Shown here one piece after another: positions 1-7,394 of a DNA stretch of 64,000 nt (positions are counted from its first letter, which is position 1; each line of letters starts with the position of its first letter). The DNA is from Pandoraea terrae (GTDB lineage Bacteria; Pseudomonadota; Gammaproteobacteria; Burkholderiales; Burkholderiaceae). The notes below the pieces were generated by a model. It was not told the origin of the DNA and ran no database searches. It saw nothing but the letters and a program-made list of their open reading frames with translations. The position numbers and the translations under genes are program-made. The stretch lies in assembly GCF_902459695.1 (NCBI RefSeq), contig NZ_CABPRZ010000023.1, forward strand, positions 1-64,000. Direction: 5' to 3'.

Positions 1-443
1 TACATGGTCCAGCCGGCCGCGGTCGCGCCGCCCGGCACAAGGAACGACGCCAGCAGCAGCAGACCGCCCACGGGCAGCAGCCAGAAGCTGAAGTTGTTCA
101 TGCGCGCGAAGGCCATGTCCGATGCGCCGATCTGCAGCGGAATCATCCAGTTTGCAAAGCCGACGAACGCCGGCATGATCGCACCGAAGATCATCACGAG
201 GCCGTGCATCGTGGTGAGCTGGTTGAAGAACTCCGGACGCATGAGCTGCAGACCCGGCTCAAACAGCTCCGCGCGGATCAACAACGCCATCACGCCGCCG
301 GAGAGCAGCATGATGAACGAGAACAGCATGTACATCGTGCCGATGTCTTTGTGATTCGTCGCGAACAGCCAACGACGCCAGCCATGCGGATGGTCGTGTG
401 CATGATCGTGACCCGCCACGTGATCGTGAGCGATGGAACTCAT
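1..443 (-). CDS. ctaD: Cytochrome c oxidase subunit I, N-terminal part (cut by window edge)
   Basis: The first 147 codons of the haem-copper oxidase catalytic subunit are present; the rest lies beyond the left edge. The reading begins MSSIAHDHVAGHDHAHDHPH, a His/Asp-rich cytoplasmic N-terminus, followed by the conserved segments RRWLFATNHKDIGTMY and TTMHGLVMIFGAIMPAFVGF, typical of the first two membrane helices of subunit I. The T-x-x-H segment carries the low-spin haem a ligand region. It starts 44 bases after the coxB stop on the same strand, so the two form the usual cox operon. In the family subunit I reduces oxygen at the haem a3-CuB centre in the inner membrane. Identification is certain from the motif set. 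Confidence 0.96.
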   Translation of the reverse strand, partial: MSSIAHDHVAGHDHAHDHPHGWRRWLFATNHKDIGTMYMLFSFIMLLSGGVMALLIRAELFEPGLQLMRPEFFNQLTTMHGLVMIFGAIMPAFVGFANWMIPLQIGASDMAFARMNNFSFWLLPVGGLLLLASFLVPGGATAAGWTM

Positions 444-487
444 ACCAAATCTCCTTCCTCGAACTGGTCGATGCGCACTGTCGGCAC

Positions 488-1693
488 TTAACTCTTCTGG
501 CCGGCAGCAGCGCCGGCTTCGGCGGTTTTACCCTCGGGCATGTTGCCGCCGCGAGCGTCCTTGACCTGGACAGGCTGCAGGATGTCTCCTGTCTTGTTGC
601 CCCAGGAATTGCGTTCATACGTGATCACGGAAGCCAGCTCCACATCGTTGAGGTGACTCCAGTTCGGCATGGCATTCTTGCCGTGCAGCACGATGCCGAT
701 GTGATTTGCGATCGGGCCGGTGGCAATCTTCGAGCCGTCCAGCGCCGGGAACGCGCCGCCGCCCTTGCCATTGGGCTGGTGGCAGACCGCGCAGTTCGAG
801 GCATAGACCTTCTCGCCGCGCGCCATCAGTTCCACAATCGTGTACGTCTTGTTCGGATCGTCCGCCGAAGCCGCCATCAGCTTCTTCTGCGCGTCGACCC
901 ACTTGCCGTAGTCTTCTTCCGAAACGACCTTGACGACCACAGGCATGTACGCGTGTTCCTTGCCGCACAGTTCGGTACAGAAGCCGCGGTACTCGCCGAT
1001 CTTCTCGGCCTTGAACCAGGTGTCGCGCACGAAGCCCGGGATCGCATCCTGCTTCACGCCGAAGGCTGGCACGTAAAACGAGTGGATGACGTCGTTGGCG
1101 GTGGTGATCAGGCGCACCTTCTTGTTGACCGGCACGACCATCGGATTGTCGACTTCCTGCAGGTACGTGTTGCTCTTGGGCTGCTGGCCGTTGATCTGTT
1201 CACGCGGCGTGGTCAGCGTCGACAGGAACTTGATGCCCTCGCCTTCGCCCTTGAGGTAGTCGTAGCCCCACTTCCACTGGTAGCCGGTCACCTTGATGGT
1301 GACGTCGGCGTTGGTCGTGTCCTTCATGGCGACGACCGTCTTGGTGGCGGGCAGCGCCATCAGGATGACGATGATGAACGGTACGACCGTCCAGATCACT
1401 TCGACGGTAGTGCTTTCGTGGAAGTTGGCGGGCTGATGGCCTTTTGACTTGCGATGCTTGATGACCGAATAGAACATCACGCCGAACACCCCGATGAAGA
1501 TCACCAGGCAGATGATCAGCATCATGTTGTGCAGGGTGTGCAGCTCCTCCGCAAGCTTGGTGACTGGAGGCTGGAAGTTGAGCTCGTTGACGGCCGGTCC
1601 CCCCGGCATATCGCTCACTGCCAGAGCGGGTGCGCCGGCGAGCAGCATGCCGCTCGCAAGGAAAGCCGCCAAGGCGTGTTTCATTTTTTTCAT
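488..1693 (-). CDS. coxB: Cytochrome c oxidase subunit II with fused cytochrome c domain
   Basis: A 401-residue protein. It has a signal peptide (MKKMKHALAAFLASGMLLAGAP), two membrane helices at about residues 60-80 and 100-120, then the periplasmic cupredoxin domain. The CuA ligand cluster CTELCGKEHAYM is intact near residue 245. A C-terminal extension contains a CAVCH haem c site (about residue 305) with a distal Met in the following segment, so this is a caa3-type subunit II that can take electrons directly. The chosen ATG has the purine-rich AAGGAAG just upstream; the alternative five codons earlier would place this inside the gene. It is followed by ctaD and preceded by the DUF2244 gene, all co-directional. 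Confidence 0.96.
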   Translation of the reverse strand: MKKMKHALAAFLASGMLLAGAPALAVSDMPGGPAVNELNFQPPVTKLAEELHTLHNMMLIICLVIFIGVFGVMFYSVIKHRKSKGHQPANFHESTTVEVIWTVVPFIIVILMALPATKTVVAMKDTTNADVTIKVTGYQWKWGYDYLKGEGEGIKFLSTLTTPREQINGQQPKSNTYLQEVDNPMVVPVNKKVRLITTANDVIHSFYVPAFGVKQDAIPGFVRDTWFKAEKIGEYRGFCTELCGKEHAYMPVVVKVVSEEDYGKWVDAQKKLMAASADDPNKTYTIVELMARGEKVYASNCAVCHQPNGKGGGAFPALDGSKIATGPIANHIGIVLHGKNAMPNWSHLNDVELASVITYERNSWGNKTGDILQPVQVKDARGGNMPEGKTAEAGAAAGQKS

Positions 1694-1738
1694 AGCTTCC
1701 TTACCCAAAATTACAATCCGAATCCTCTCTTGCGGACC

Positions 1739-2242
1739 TTACGACACTTGGGCAAGACAACGGCGCAGTTCGCGCGCAAATGCTTCGCGGCGATGCTGCG
1801 CAAGATGGACACCGATGACCACCGAGCGGCCCGCCGAACGCAGCACGATCCGTGTGCGTGGCAAGTTCTCGATATCGATGCGCACCCAGCGGGGATTGAA
1901 TTCATACTGCCTCAATCTCTGTGCTGAACGTTGCTCAACCACAAGGCGTTCGGGCGACAACCGAATGACCTCGTAATCTGTGGCATGCCGGGCATAAATG
2001 ACAAACGCAATGCCCACCACAAGCAAGTCCAGACCCGTAAAGGGCAATACCATCCAGCCGCCGCGCCACGCCACAATACAGGCAACACCCAGCGAAACGG
2101 CGGCCAGAGACAGGTAGAACAGGACAAACTGGCGCGGCGAAATCGCGCAATTACGCTTATGCGTCCATTCCTGCTTCACCCTATCGGTGTCAGAGGAAGT
2201 TGCGTGCATCGCCGTCACCCGTGGGGCTATTGGGTCGTTCAT
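1739..2242 (-). CDS. DUF2244 integral membrane protein at the head of the cox operon
   Basis: A 167-residue protein with two adjacent hydrophobic helices (FVLFYLSLAAVSLGVACIVA and MVLPFTGLDLLVVGIAFVIY), preceded by a short hydrophilic N-terminus and followed by a soluble basic C-terminal domain with the pattern LSPERLVVEQ...FNPRWVRI. This matches DUF2244 proteins, which in beta- and alpha-proteobacteria commonly sit beside cytochrome oxidase genes. The biochemical role is unknown. The start is not certain: Met codons at 2242 and 2209 both lack a good ribosome binding site. I prefer 2242 because it fits a promoter at 2296-2325. It lies 45 bases upstream of coxB. Confidence 0.82.
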   Translation of the reverse strand: MNDPIAPRVTAMHATSSDTDRVKQEWTHKRNCAISPRQFVLFYLSLAAVSLGVACIVAWRGGWMVLPFTGLDLLVVGIAFVIYARHATDYEVIRLSPERLVVEQRSAQRLRQYEFNPRWVRIDIENLPRTRIVLRSAGRSVVIGVHLAQHRREAFARELRRCLAQVS

Positions 2243-2295
2243 GTCCGGCGGCCGAACGGGGAACTTCTCTCGTTCGGGCCGCGACAAACTTACGC

Positions 2296-2325
2296 ATTAT
2301 AGAACGCTGATTCTTGACGCGACAA
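2296..2325 (-). promoter_or_regulatory. Sigma-70-type promoter for the DUF2244-cox operon
   Basis: On the minus strand a perfect TATAAT (2301-2296) is preceded, after an 18-base spacer, by TTGTCG (2325-2320), four of six matches to the -35 consensus. The predicted transcript would start near 2289 and leave a leader of about 45 bases before the ATG at 2242. Inference from motif match only. Confidence 0.6.
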
Positions 2326-2763
2326 GATTGATACAGAGTATAGGGGTCTTGATAAAATCCCCTGAACGCTTTGATGCAAAAAAGAAATTAGGCTATTCCC
2401 TTAGATGCAGTGCACACTGAAGTCGGTTCGGCGACCAAAAGTTCCACCCGCCGTGGGCACTTCGGTTCCGCTATCCGCGGCTCCGGTTCCGGCACGGCAT
2501 CGGCCCATTTTTCATCACCTTGTCTCGCCGATGGTCTAGGGACAACTCCGAAAGTCGCCGCAGCGCACGCGCGTCGCCGGAGACCGTCCGATTTCAACAG
2601 GTTCAAGCACGGCACGGCCTGCGCAGCGACCGGTCATCGGCGCGTGACACCGCGCGGCGCCGATGCCGGCCGGCGCCGGAGAAGCCGGCCTCGACTGCAT
2701 GTTAGATATTTCTCCTCCACCCATGGACACGCCGGTGCCTGACAACGGCCCCGGCATGCTTCG
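2326..2763. other. Gene-free stretch upstream of the luxR gene
   Basis: About 440 bases with no convincing gene. Long open frames exist on both strands, but their translations are Arg/Ala/Ser-rich and resemble nothing. A TTGACG...TATAGG pair with a 19-base gap on the plus strand (2314-2344) is a weak promoter candidate. No good lux-type dyad is visible in front of the luxR gene. Confidence 0.5.
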
Positions 2764-3609
2764 ATGACCGAGATGTCTGACAACTGCACGCCCCATGTCG
2801 CCGAACACGCGACACCGACGTTGACTGCCCTTGCTCCGTACGACAACGCGATCGCATCGGACCCGGCGCATGGCGCAGGTACGCCGCTTCTGGTCGCGTT
2901 GCACCGTCTGGAGCAGGCAACGCGCCTCGGCGACGTGTCCGCTTGCCTGAGCGAAGTCACCGCGCTGCTTCACTTCGATTATTTCTACTATCACGGCGAG
3001 TTCGGGCGAATGTTCACGCATGGCGTCAGTCACACCTTGTCGAACTACCCGGCGGAATGGCAACGCCTGTATGAGCAGAACGATTATGGGGTGCGCGATC
3101 CGATCCGCCGACATGCATGCAATCGGCTGACGCCGCTTATCTGGCACAAGACTCTGTTCCGCACGCCATGGGAACGGGCGTTTCGCGACGAGCGCGCCGG
3201 CTTCGGCCTGAAGTCGGGTCTGACGTTCCCCGTGTTCGGGCCCTCCGGCGCGTCAGGCACCCTGTCTCTGGCGGCCAATCGTCCCGATGTGCCCGCGGCC
3301 GCTCTGCGACGGACGATTCCGTGGGGCGCCACGCTGGCCGCTCACGTGCACGACGCGGTCCATCGCCTGGTCGTGCAAAGCGCCGACGCGCCGACGCGGC
3401 CGATGCTGACCAAACGCGAGCGGGAGTGCCTCGGATGGGTGGCGGCGGGCAAGACATCTTGGGAGATCGGCCGAATCCTGATGATCTCCGAACACGGCGT
3501 CATTCACCATCTGCGCAACATCATGCGCAAGCTCAACGTGACCAGCCGGCATCGCGCCGTGCATGTGGCCTCGGCCTACGGACTCATCGGCGACACGGAG
3601 ATGCCATGA
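2764..3609 (+). CDS. LuxR-type acyl-homoserine-lactone-responsive regulator (no luxI beside it)
   Basis: A 281-residue protein. Residues about 40-195 form an autoinducer-binding domain: the invariant set is readable as Y...W...Y in SNYPAEWQRLYEQNDYG, D-P in GVRDPIRR, W in LTPLIWHK and G in FGLKSGLTFP, which correspond to the lactone-contacting residues of TraR/LuxR. The C-terminus (about 210-275) is the GerE/LuxR helix-turn-helix: LTKREREC, then GKTSWEIGRILMISEHGVIHHLRNIMRKL. It ends 8 bases before the convergent stop of the island operon, which places it as that operon's dedicated regulator. No acyl-homoserine lactone synthase is in the window, so it is either a solo receptor or uses the signal of a distant synthase. 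The ribosome binding site is poor; an in-frame ATG at 2773 is an alternative. Confidence 0.9.
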   Translation: MTEMSDNCTPHVAEHATPTLTALAPYDNAIASDPAHGAGTPLLVALHRLEQATRLGDVSACLSEVTALLHFDYFYYHGEFGRMFTHGVSHTLSNYPAEWQRLYEQNDYGVRDPIRRHACNRLTPLIWHKTLFRTPWERAFRDERAGFGLKSGLTFPVFGPSGASGTLSLAANRPDVPAAALRRTIPWGATLAAHVHDAVHRLVVQSADAPTRPMLTKRERECLGWVAAGKTSWEIGRILMISEHGVIHHLRNIMRKLNVTSRHRAVHVASAYGLIGDTEMP

Positions 3610-3617
3610 CCGGTCCG

Positions 3618-4475
3618 TCAGGACATGCGTCGGAAACGTGACACGCCGCTGGGCATCATGTCGGCGATGTAGACATCGCCCGTGCTGTCGATAGTGATGC
3701 CGTGACCGACAGCGCCGAAGGTTCTGCATCGGCCGATCAGGCGGCCATCGCGCGCGTAGGCGGACAGCCGCGGACACTGGTCGGAGACGTAGATCCACCC
3801 GTCTTCGCCGACGGTGACGGCCGTCGGCAGATACAAGTCGCGGATTTCGTCGACGTACACCCCCTCGCCTGTAAATCGCTGTACCCGCCCGTTTTCGCGG
3901 TCCACCACGAGCAACGTGTCGTCCCATGCGGTCGCAATGGCATGCGGGTTCGCGAATGCCCCCGGTGCCGCACCGGCACCACCCCACGTCGCAACGTGGC
4001 GTCCGTCGGCGGCAAACCGGTGGACATGCGAATTGCCGTAACCGTCCGAGACGTAGATGTGCCCATTACGGGTGACGGTCACATCCGTCGGATGATTGAA
4101 CGGCCGCCCGTATACCGGTCTATCGCGCCGCCCCAGCGAAAGCTGGTGTTGCCCCGTTGGCGAGAACACGTGCACGCAATGCCGATCGGAGTCGACGATG
4201 AAGATGCGATCGCGCGCGTCGATGTGGATGCCGTGTCCGTGTGTCACCAGATTAGTGTGCCAGTCGCCGAGGAAACGGCCCGAAGGCGAGAAGATCTGAA
4301 TCACGGGGTTGCCGCGATTGAGCACGTGAAGTTCGTCGCGTGAGTTGACGGCCACGTGCGAAACAAAGCCCCTGTCGCCCGGCGTGGGCCAACGCAACCA
4401 GTCGCGATCGACGCGGTAACGCCGCTCGCCCAAGCAAACGATGTGCGCCTCGCTGCGCGCTTCAATCGCGCACAT
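3618..4475 (-). CDS. NHL-repeat beta-propeller protein, last gene of the island operon
   Basis: A 285-residue protein made almost wholly of NHL repeats; recurring blades read like FNHPTDVTVTRNGHIYVSDG, ANPHAIATAWDDTLLVVDRE and YLPTAVTVGEDGWIYVSDQ. About six blades fit the length. There is no signal peptide, so it is probably cytoplasmic. The nearest characterised fold is the lyase half of peptidyl-glycine alpha-amidating enzyme (peptidyl-alpha-hydroxyglycine lyase), and bacterial NHL proteins of this type are often annotated that way, but I cannot identify the metal and active-site residues with confidence. The start ATG lies 14 bases inside the end of the flavin reductase gene, indicating translational coupling. 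A catalytic, scaffolding or sensing role all remain possible. Confidence 0.85.
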   Translation of the reverse strand: MCAIEARSEAHIVCLGERRYRVDRDWLRWPTPGDRGFVSHVAVNSRDELHVLNRGNPVIQIFSPSGRFLGDWHTNLVTHGHGIHIDARDRIFIVDSDRHCVHVFSPTGQHQLSLGRRDRPVYGRPFNHPTDVTVTRNGHIYVSDGYGNSHVHRFAADGRHVATWGGAGAAPGAFANPHAIATAWDDTLLVVDRENGRVQRFTGEGVYVDEIRDLYLPTAVTVGEDGWIYVSDQCPRLSAYARDGRLIGRCRTFGAVGHGITIDSTGDVYIADMMPSGVSRFRRMS

Positions 4476-5118
4476 GCGGGCATTCGTCGAGATCGGCCAG
4501 CGTCTTGTAGCGTGGCAACGTGAACGTATCCGTCGCTGCACGGACGAAGTCGCCGCCGCCCAAGCGGCCGATCGGCCGCAGTTGCTGCAGATCCACGCGA
4601 CACGCGCCGTCATCGAGCAGCGCGTCGTCGACGTAGATGCCCAGCACCGTCCCCAGCACCACCCAACCGCCGCCTGGCGCATTGCTGATCTCGATGATGT
4701 CCCGCACCTTGCACTCGTAGGCGACGGCGGCTTCTTTCGCGCGAGGCGGACGCACGTGCAACGACGGCACGGGCGTAATGCCCGTGAGCCCAAATTCCGA
4801 CTGACCGCGCGGCAACGGCGCTGCGGAGAGATTGACTGCGCCGATATTGTCGTCCGAGGCCACGTTGACGACGAACTCGGGGACTTCTTCGATGTTGAGC
4901 AAGGTGTCCTTCTTGGCGCGCGGCGGCGGCGGCACCACCGGGCAGAAGAGCACGGTCATCGGCACGCAACACACCCCCATGAAGTACGCATAGGGCGCGA
5001 TGTTCGTCTTGCCTTCGCGATCCACCGTGCTGACCCACGCGATGGGGCGCGGCAGGATCGTGCTCATCATGAAGTTGTAGATCTGCTGCTCGCTAAGATC
5101 GCCGGGTTCCAGCAACAT
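4462..5118 (-). CDS. Flavin reductase-like FMN-binding protein
   Basis: A 218-residue protein of the flavin reductase/DIM6-NTAB family. Typical segments are RPIAWVSTVDREGKTNIAPYAYF near the N-terminus (FMN-binding split barrel), KDTLLNIEEVPEFVVNVAS and GLTGITPV. The family binds FMN and commonly supplies reduced flavin or acts as a flavoenzyme itself. An in-frame GTG at 5130 overlaps a GGAGG ribosome binding site lying 5 bases before the ATG at 5118, so I place the start at 5118. It sits between the D-amino-acid-oxidase-like gene (72 bases) and the NHL gene (overlap). In this setting it may feed electrons to the di-iron oxygenase or to an unknown flavin step. Confidence 0.88.
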   Translation of the reverse strand: MLLEPGDLSEQQIYNFMMSTILPRPIAWVSTVDREGKTNIAPYAYFMGVCCVPMTVLFCPVVPPPPRAKKDTLLNIEEVPEFVVNVASDDNIGAVNLSAAPLPRGQSEFGLTGITPVPSLHVRPPRAKEAAVAYECKVRDIIEISNAPGGGWVVLGTVLGIYVDDALLDDGACRVDLQQLRPIGRLGGGDFVRAATDTFTLPRYKTLADLDECPHVRD

Positions 5119-5190
5119 GTTCGCCTCCACGCAAATGACATTCCACTACACCGATGCGCGCCGCCACACTCTGGGTTGGCGGCCGCGCGC

Positions 5191-6138
5191 TCAAGCAACG
5201 CCATCCAGAAGTGCCGCGACGTCGGCCGCGCAGCCCCACGAGAGCGAGAATCCGCCACCGCCGTGTCCGTAGTTGTGAATCACCCCGGGATTGCTGCCGT
5301 CACGCTCGACGCGCACCGAAGGCCGCGTCGGACGAAAGCCGACACCCACGTCGAGCACTTTCAATGCAGCCACATCGCTGCACAACGCGATGCATCGCGC
5401 ACGGATATCCTCGATCTGATCCCTGGATACCGACGTTGAGGTCAGGCCCGCTTCCGCGAAACCGCCGAGGATGCAGTCGGTGTCTCGTTCGACGATGTAC
5501 GTCGGGCGACGGGCGTCCGAATCGTCGATGAAGCAGCCGCGCACGCCACCCCGCTCCGTCCGAAGGACAATGCCGCGCGACAAACCCAGCGAGGTATCAC
5601 CCCAGGTGACGCTGCCGTAGCCCGTGCAGTTCACCACGGCGTCGCATCGGACCAGCATCTCGTCCGGTGCGTCGACGCGACCGCTTTCGAATACGCCGCC
5701 CAGTTCGATGAACGTGCTCATCAGATGATTCAGATACGTGCCCGCGTGGGCCACCGGCACACGCATGCGATACCCGCCGGCATAAGCGGACGGCACGCGG
5801 CTCCGAGGTACACGGGACACATCCGGGACGCACTGAGCCCACCACGGGATGCCGTCGTCCGTCCGGAAGTACTCGGTCAGTTCCCGCATCGACACGCCCG
5901 AGTTCGCGTCCGACGCCAACGCCACAAGCGTGGCGTACGTTCGGCTCGCACGCCTCAGATAGGCAGCATCGCGCGAGGGAAAGAACGGATGCCAGATCGC
6001 CGCCGCCAGCATCGACGTCGTGTGGCCGGGCGCCTCCGCAGACCGGATCGACACCGACCGACCGGAGAGCAGCACCGCAATGCCCGTCGTCAGTCCGCTA
6101 ACGCCGCACCCGACGATGCCGACATGCGAACGATTCAT
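5191..6138 (-). CDS. D-amino-acid-oxidase-like FAD enzyme
   Basis: A 315-residue FAD-dependent oxidoreductase. The N-terminus has the dinucleotide-binding GxGxxG (VGIVGCGVSGLTTGIAVLL), then TTSMLAAAIWHPFF. The C-terminal part has GFRPTRPSVRVE, with the substrate-carboxylate Arg position of D-amino-acid oxidases, and HNYGHGGGGFSLSWGCA, the hallmark closing motif of the DAO/DASPO family. The resemblance is to the eukaryotic-type D-amino-acid/D-aspartate oxidases rather than to glycine oxidase or the membrane DadA type. Expected reaction: amino acid plus O2 to imino/keto acid plus H2O2. Its start overlaps the stop of the threonine-synthase-like gene by 4 bases (ATGA). Confidence 0.92.
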   Translation of the reverse strand: MNRSHVGIVGCGVSGLTTGIAVLLSGRSVSIRSAEAPGHTTSMLAAAIWHPFFPSRDAAYLRRASRTYATLVALASDANSGVSMRELTEYFRTDDGIPWWAQCVPDVSRVPRSRVPSAYAGGYRMRVPVAHAGTYLNHLMSTFIELGGVFESGRVDAPDEMLVRCDAVVNCTGYGSVTWGDTSLGLSRGIVLRTERGGVRGCFIDDSDARRPTYIVERDTDCILGGFAEAGLTSTSVSRDQIEDIRARCIALCSDVAALKVLDVGVGFRPTRPSVRVERDGSNPGVIHNYGHGGGGFSLSWGCAADVAALLDGVA

Positions 6139-7394
6139 TGGGGCCTCCGTAATGCCGCGGACGTGTCGCCGTTGTCATGCGGCTTGGGTCTGCGCGTTCT
6201 TGCCCGCTTGCCGAGCGCGGCGTTCACGTCGCCCCACGGATCGGGATGCTTCAGTCCCGACCCCGTACTCAACAACACCACGCTCGCGCCGGCGTGAAAA
6301 GTGCCATCCTGAACACATCGAAGAAACGCCGCATATCCCACAGCCGACGACGGCTCGACCCACAAGCCGAATCGTCTTGCGAGATGTCGCGAGGCGCGTC
6401 GGATCTCGTTTTCGGTAACGGTCACGGCGACGCCCCGCGATTGCCGCAAGCCGGCCAGTGCACCGGCATGGTCTCGCGGGAAGCGCACCGAGATGCTGTC
6501 CGCCACTGTAGACGGAGCGGCCGGCGTCGGTGCACTCGGAATCGGGCGACCAGACGCGACCGTCACCCAATCGCGCGCAATGCTGGCAGACGTATCCGAT
6601 TGCGCCGCGACCAGACGCGGCATCGACGTCGTCATCCCGAGTGCAAGCAGCTCGGCGAAGCCCACAGCCATCCCCGAGAGAATGTTGCCATCCCCCGTGG
6701 GTACCACCACCCAGTCGGGAACGCGCCAGCCGAGGTCTTCGGCGATTTCAAAGGCACAGGTCTTCTTGCCCTCCCGAGTGAAGGGGTTGTAGCCGGTATT
6801 GCGGCAGTAGACGCCGTCGCGGCGCGACATGTCCACGGCGTGCGCGAAGGCGTCGTCATAGTCGCCGTCGACACGCACGACCTCGGCGCCGTAGGCGGCG
6901 ATCTGGGCAAGCTTGGCCGATGGCGTTCGGCGCGGCACCACGATCGTTGCCGCGATGCCTTGCGCTGCCGCGATGCACGCCAGCGACGCACCGGCGTTCC
7001 CCGTGGACGCGGCGACCACATGACGGTAGCCATGCATCAGCGCGACCGCGACGGCCAACTCTGTGGCGCGATCCTTCAACGATCCGCTGGGATTGCGGGT
7101 TTCATCCTTGATCCGGAGACGAACGCCGTCGCCGTCGCCGCAATCGAGCAAGGGTGTGCCGCCGACCAGCAATCGGCTGCCAAACGCCTGCGGCGCCGGC
7201 AACAACGGCGCGTAACGCCACATGCCGTGTCCGCCGATCCGCTCGCGCAGCCCGCGTGCCGTCTTCACGTCCACGTCGTCGTACGCGATGCGCAGGTTCT
7301 GCGCCCCTTCGCACGCGCACACATATCGCATTCCATCCGCCGAATCGAAGGCGCCGCAATGCATGCAGACGTAGTGGAAGTTGCGTCTCTTCAT
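6135..7394 (-). CDS. Threonine-synthase-like PLP enzyme with N-terminal zinc ribbon
   Basis: A 419-residue fold-type II PLP enzyme. The first 35 residues hold a zinc-ribbon pattern (CMHCG...CAC). The catalytic Lys lies in NPSGSLKDRA; the phosphate-binding loop is ASTGNAGAS; a Gly-rich GDGNILSG follows. This architecture occurs in archaeal/bacterial threonine synthases and in cysteate synthase, which acts on O-phosphoserine. In an operon with no homoserine kinase it is unlikely to serve threonine supply. A beta- or gamma-replacement on a phosphorylated amino acid is the likely chemistry. A resistant copy of a target enzyme is an alternative. The C-terminal 30 residues are basic and probably disordered. 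It shares ATGA overlaps with both neighbours; the ATG at 7394 starts MKRRNFHYVCMHCG. Confidence 0.9.
   Translation of the reverse strand: MKRRNFHYVCMHCGAFDSADGMRYVCACEGAQNLRIAYDDVDVKTARGLRERIGGHGMWRYAPLLPAPQAFGSRLLVGGTPLLDCGDGDGVRLRIKDETRNPSGSLKDRATELAVAVALMHGYRHVVAASTGNAGASLACIAAAQGIAATIVVPRRTPSAKLAQIAAYGAEVVRVDGDYDDAFAHAVDMSRRDGVYCRNTGYNPFTREGKKTCAFEIAEDLGWRVPDWVVVPTGDGNILSGMAVGFAELLALGMTTSMPRLVAAQSDTSASIARDWVTVASGRPIPSAPTPAAPSTVADSISVRFPRDHAGALAGLRQSRGVAVTVTENEIRRASRHLARRFGLWVEPSSAVGYAAFLRCVQDGTFHAGASVVLLSTGSGLKHPDPWGDVNAALGKRARTRRPKPHDNGDTSAALRRPQ

Noticed and set aside
2689-2704. CT-N12-AG match upstream of the luxR gene as a second lux box
   Set aside because: The inner positions are not symmetric (four of eight pairs), and a bare CT-N12-AG occurs by chance every few hundred bases.
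2410-2742. Open frame upstream of the luxR gene as a real gene
   Set aside because: Arg/Ala/Ser-rich translation typical of non-coding high-GC frames, no ribosome binding site, no family resemblance.
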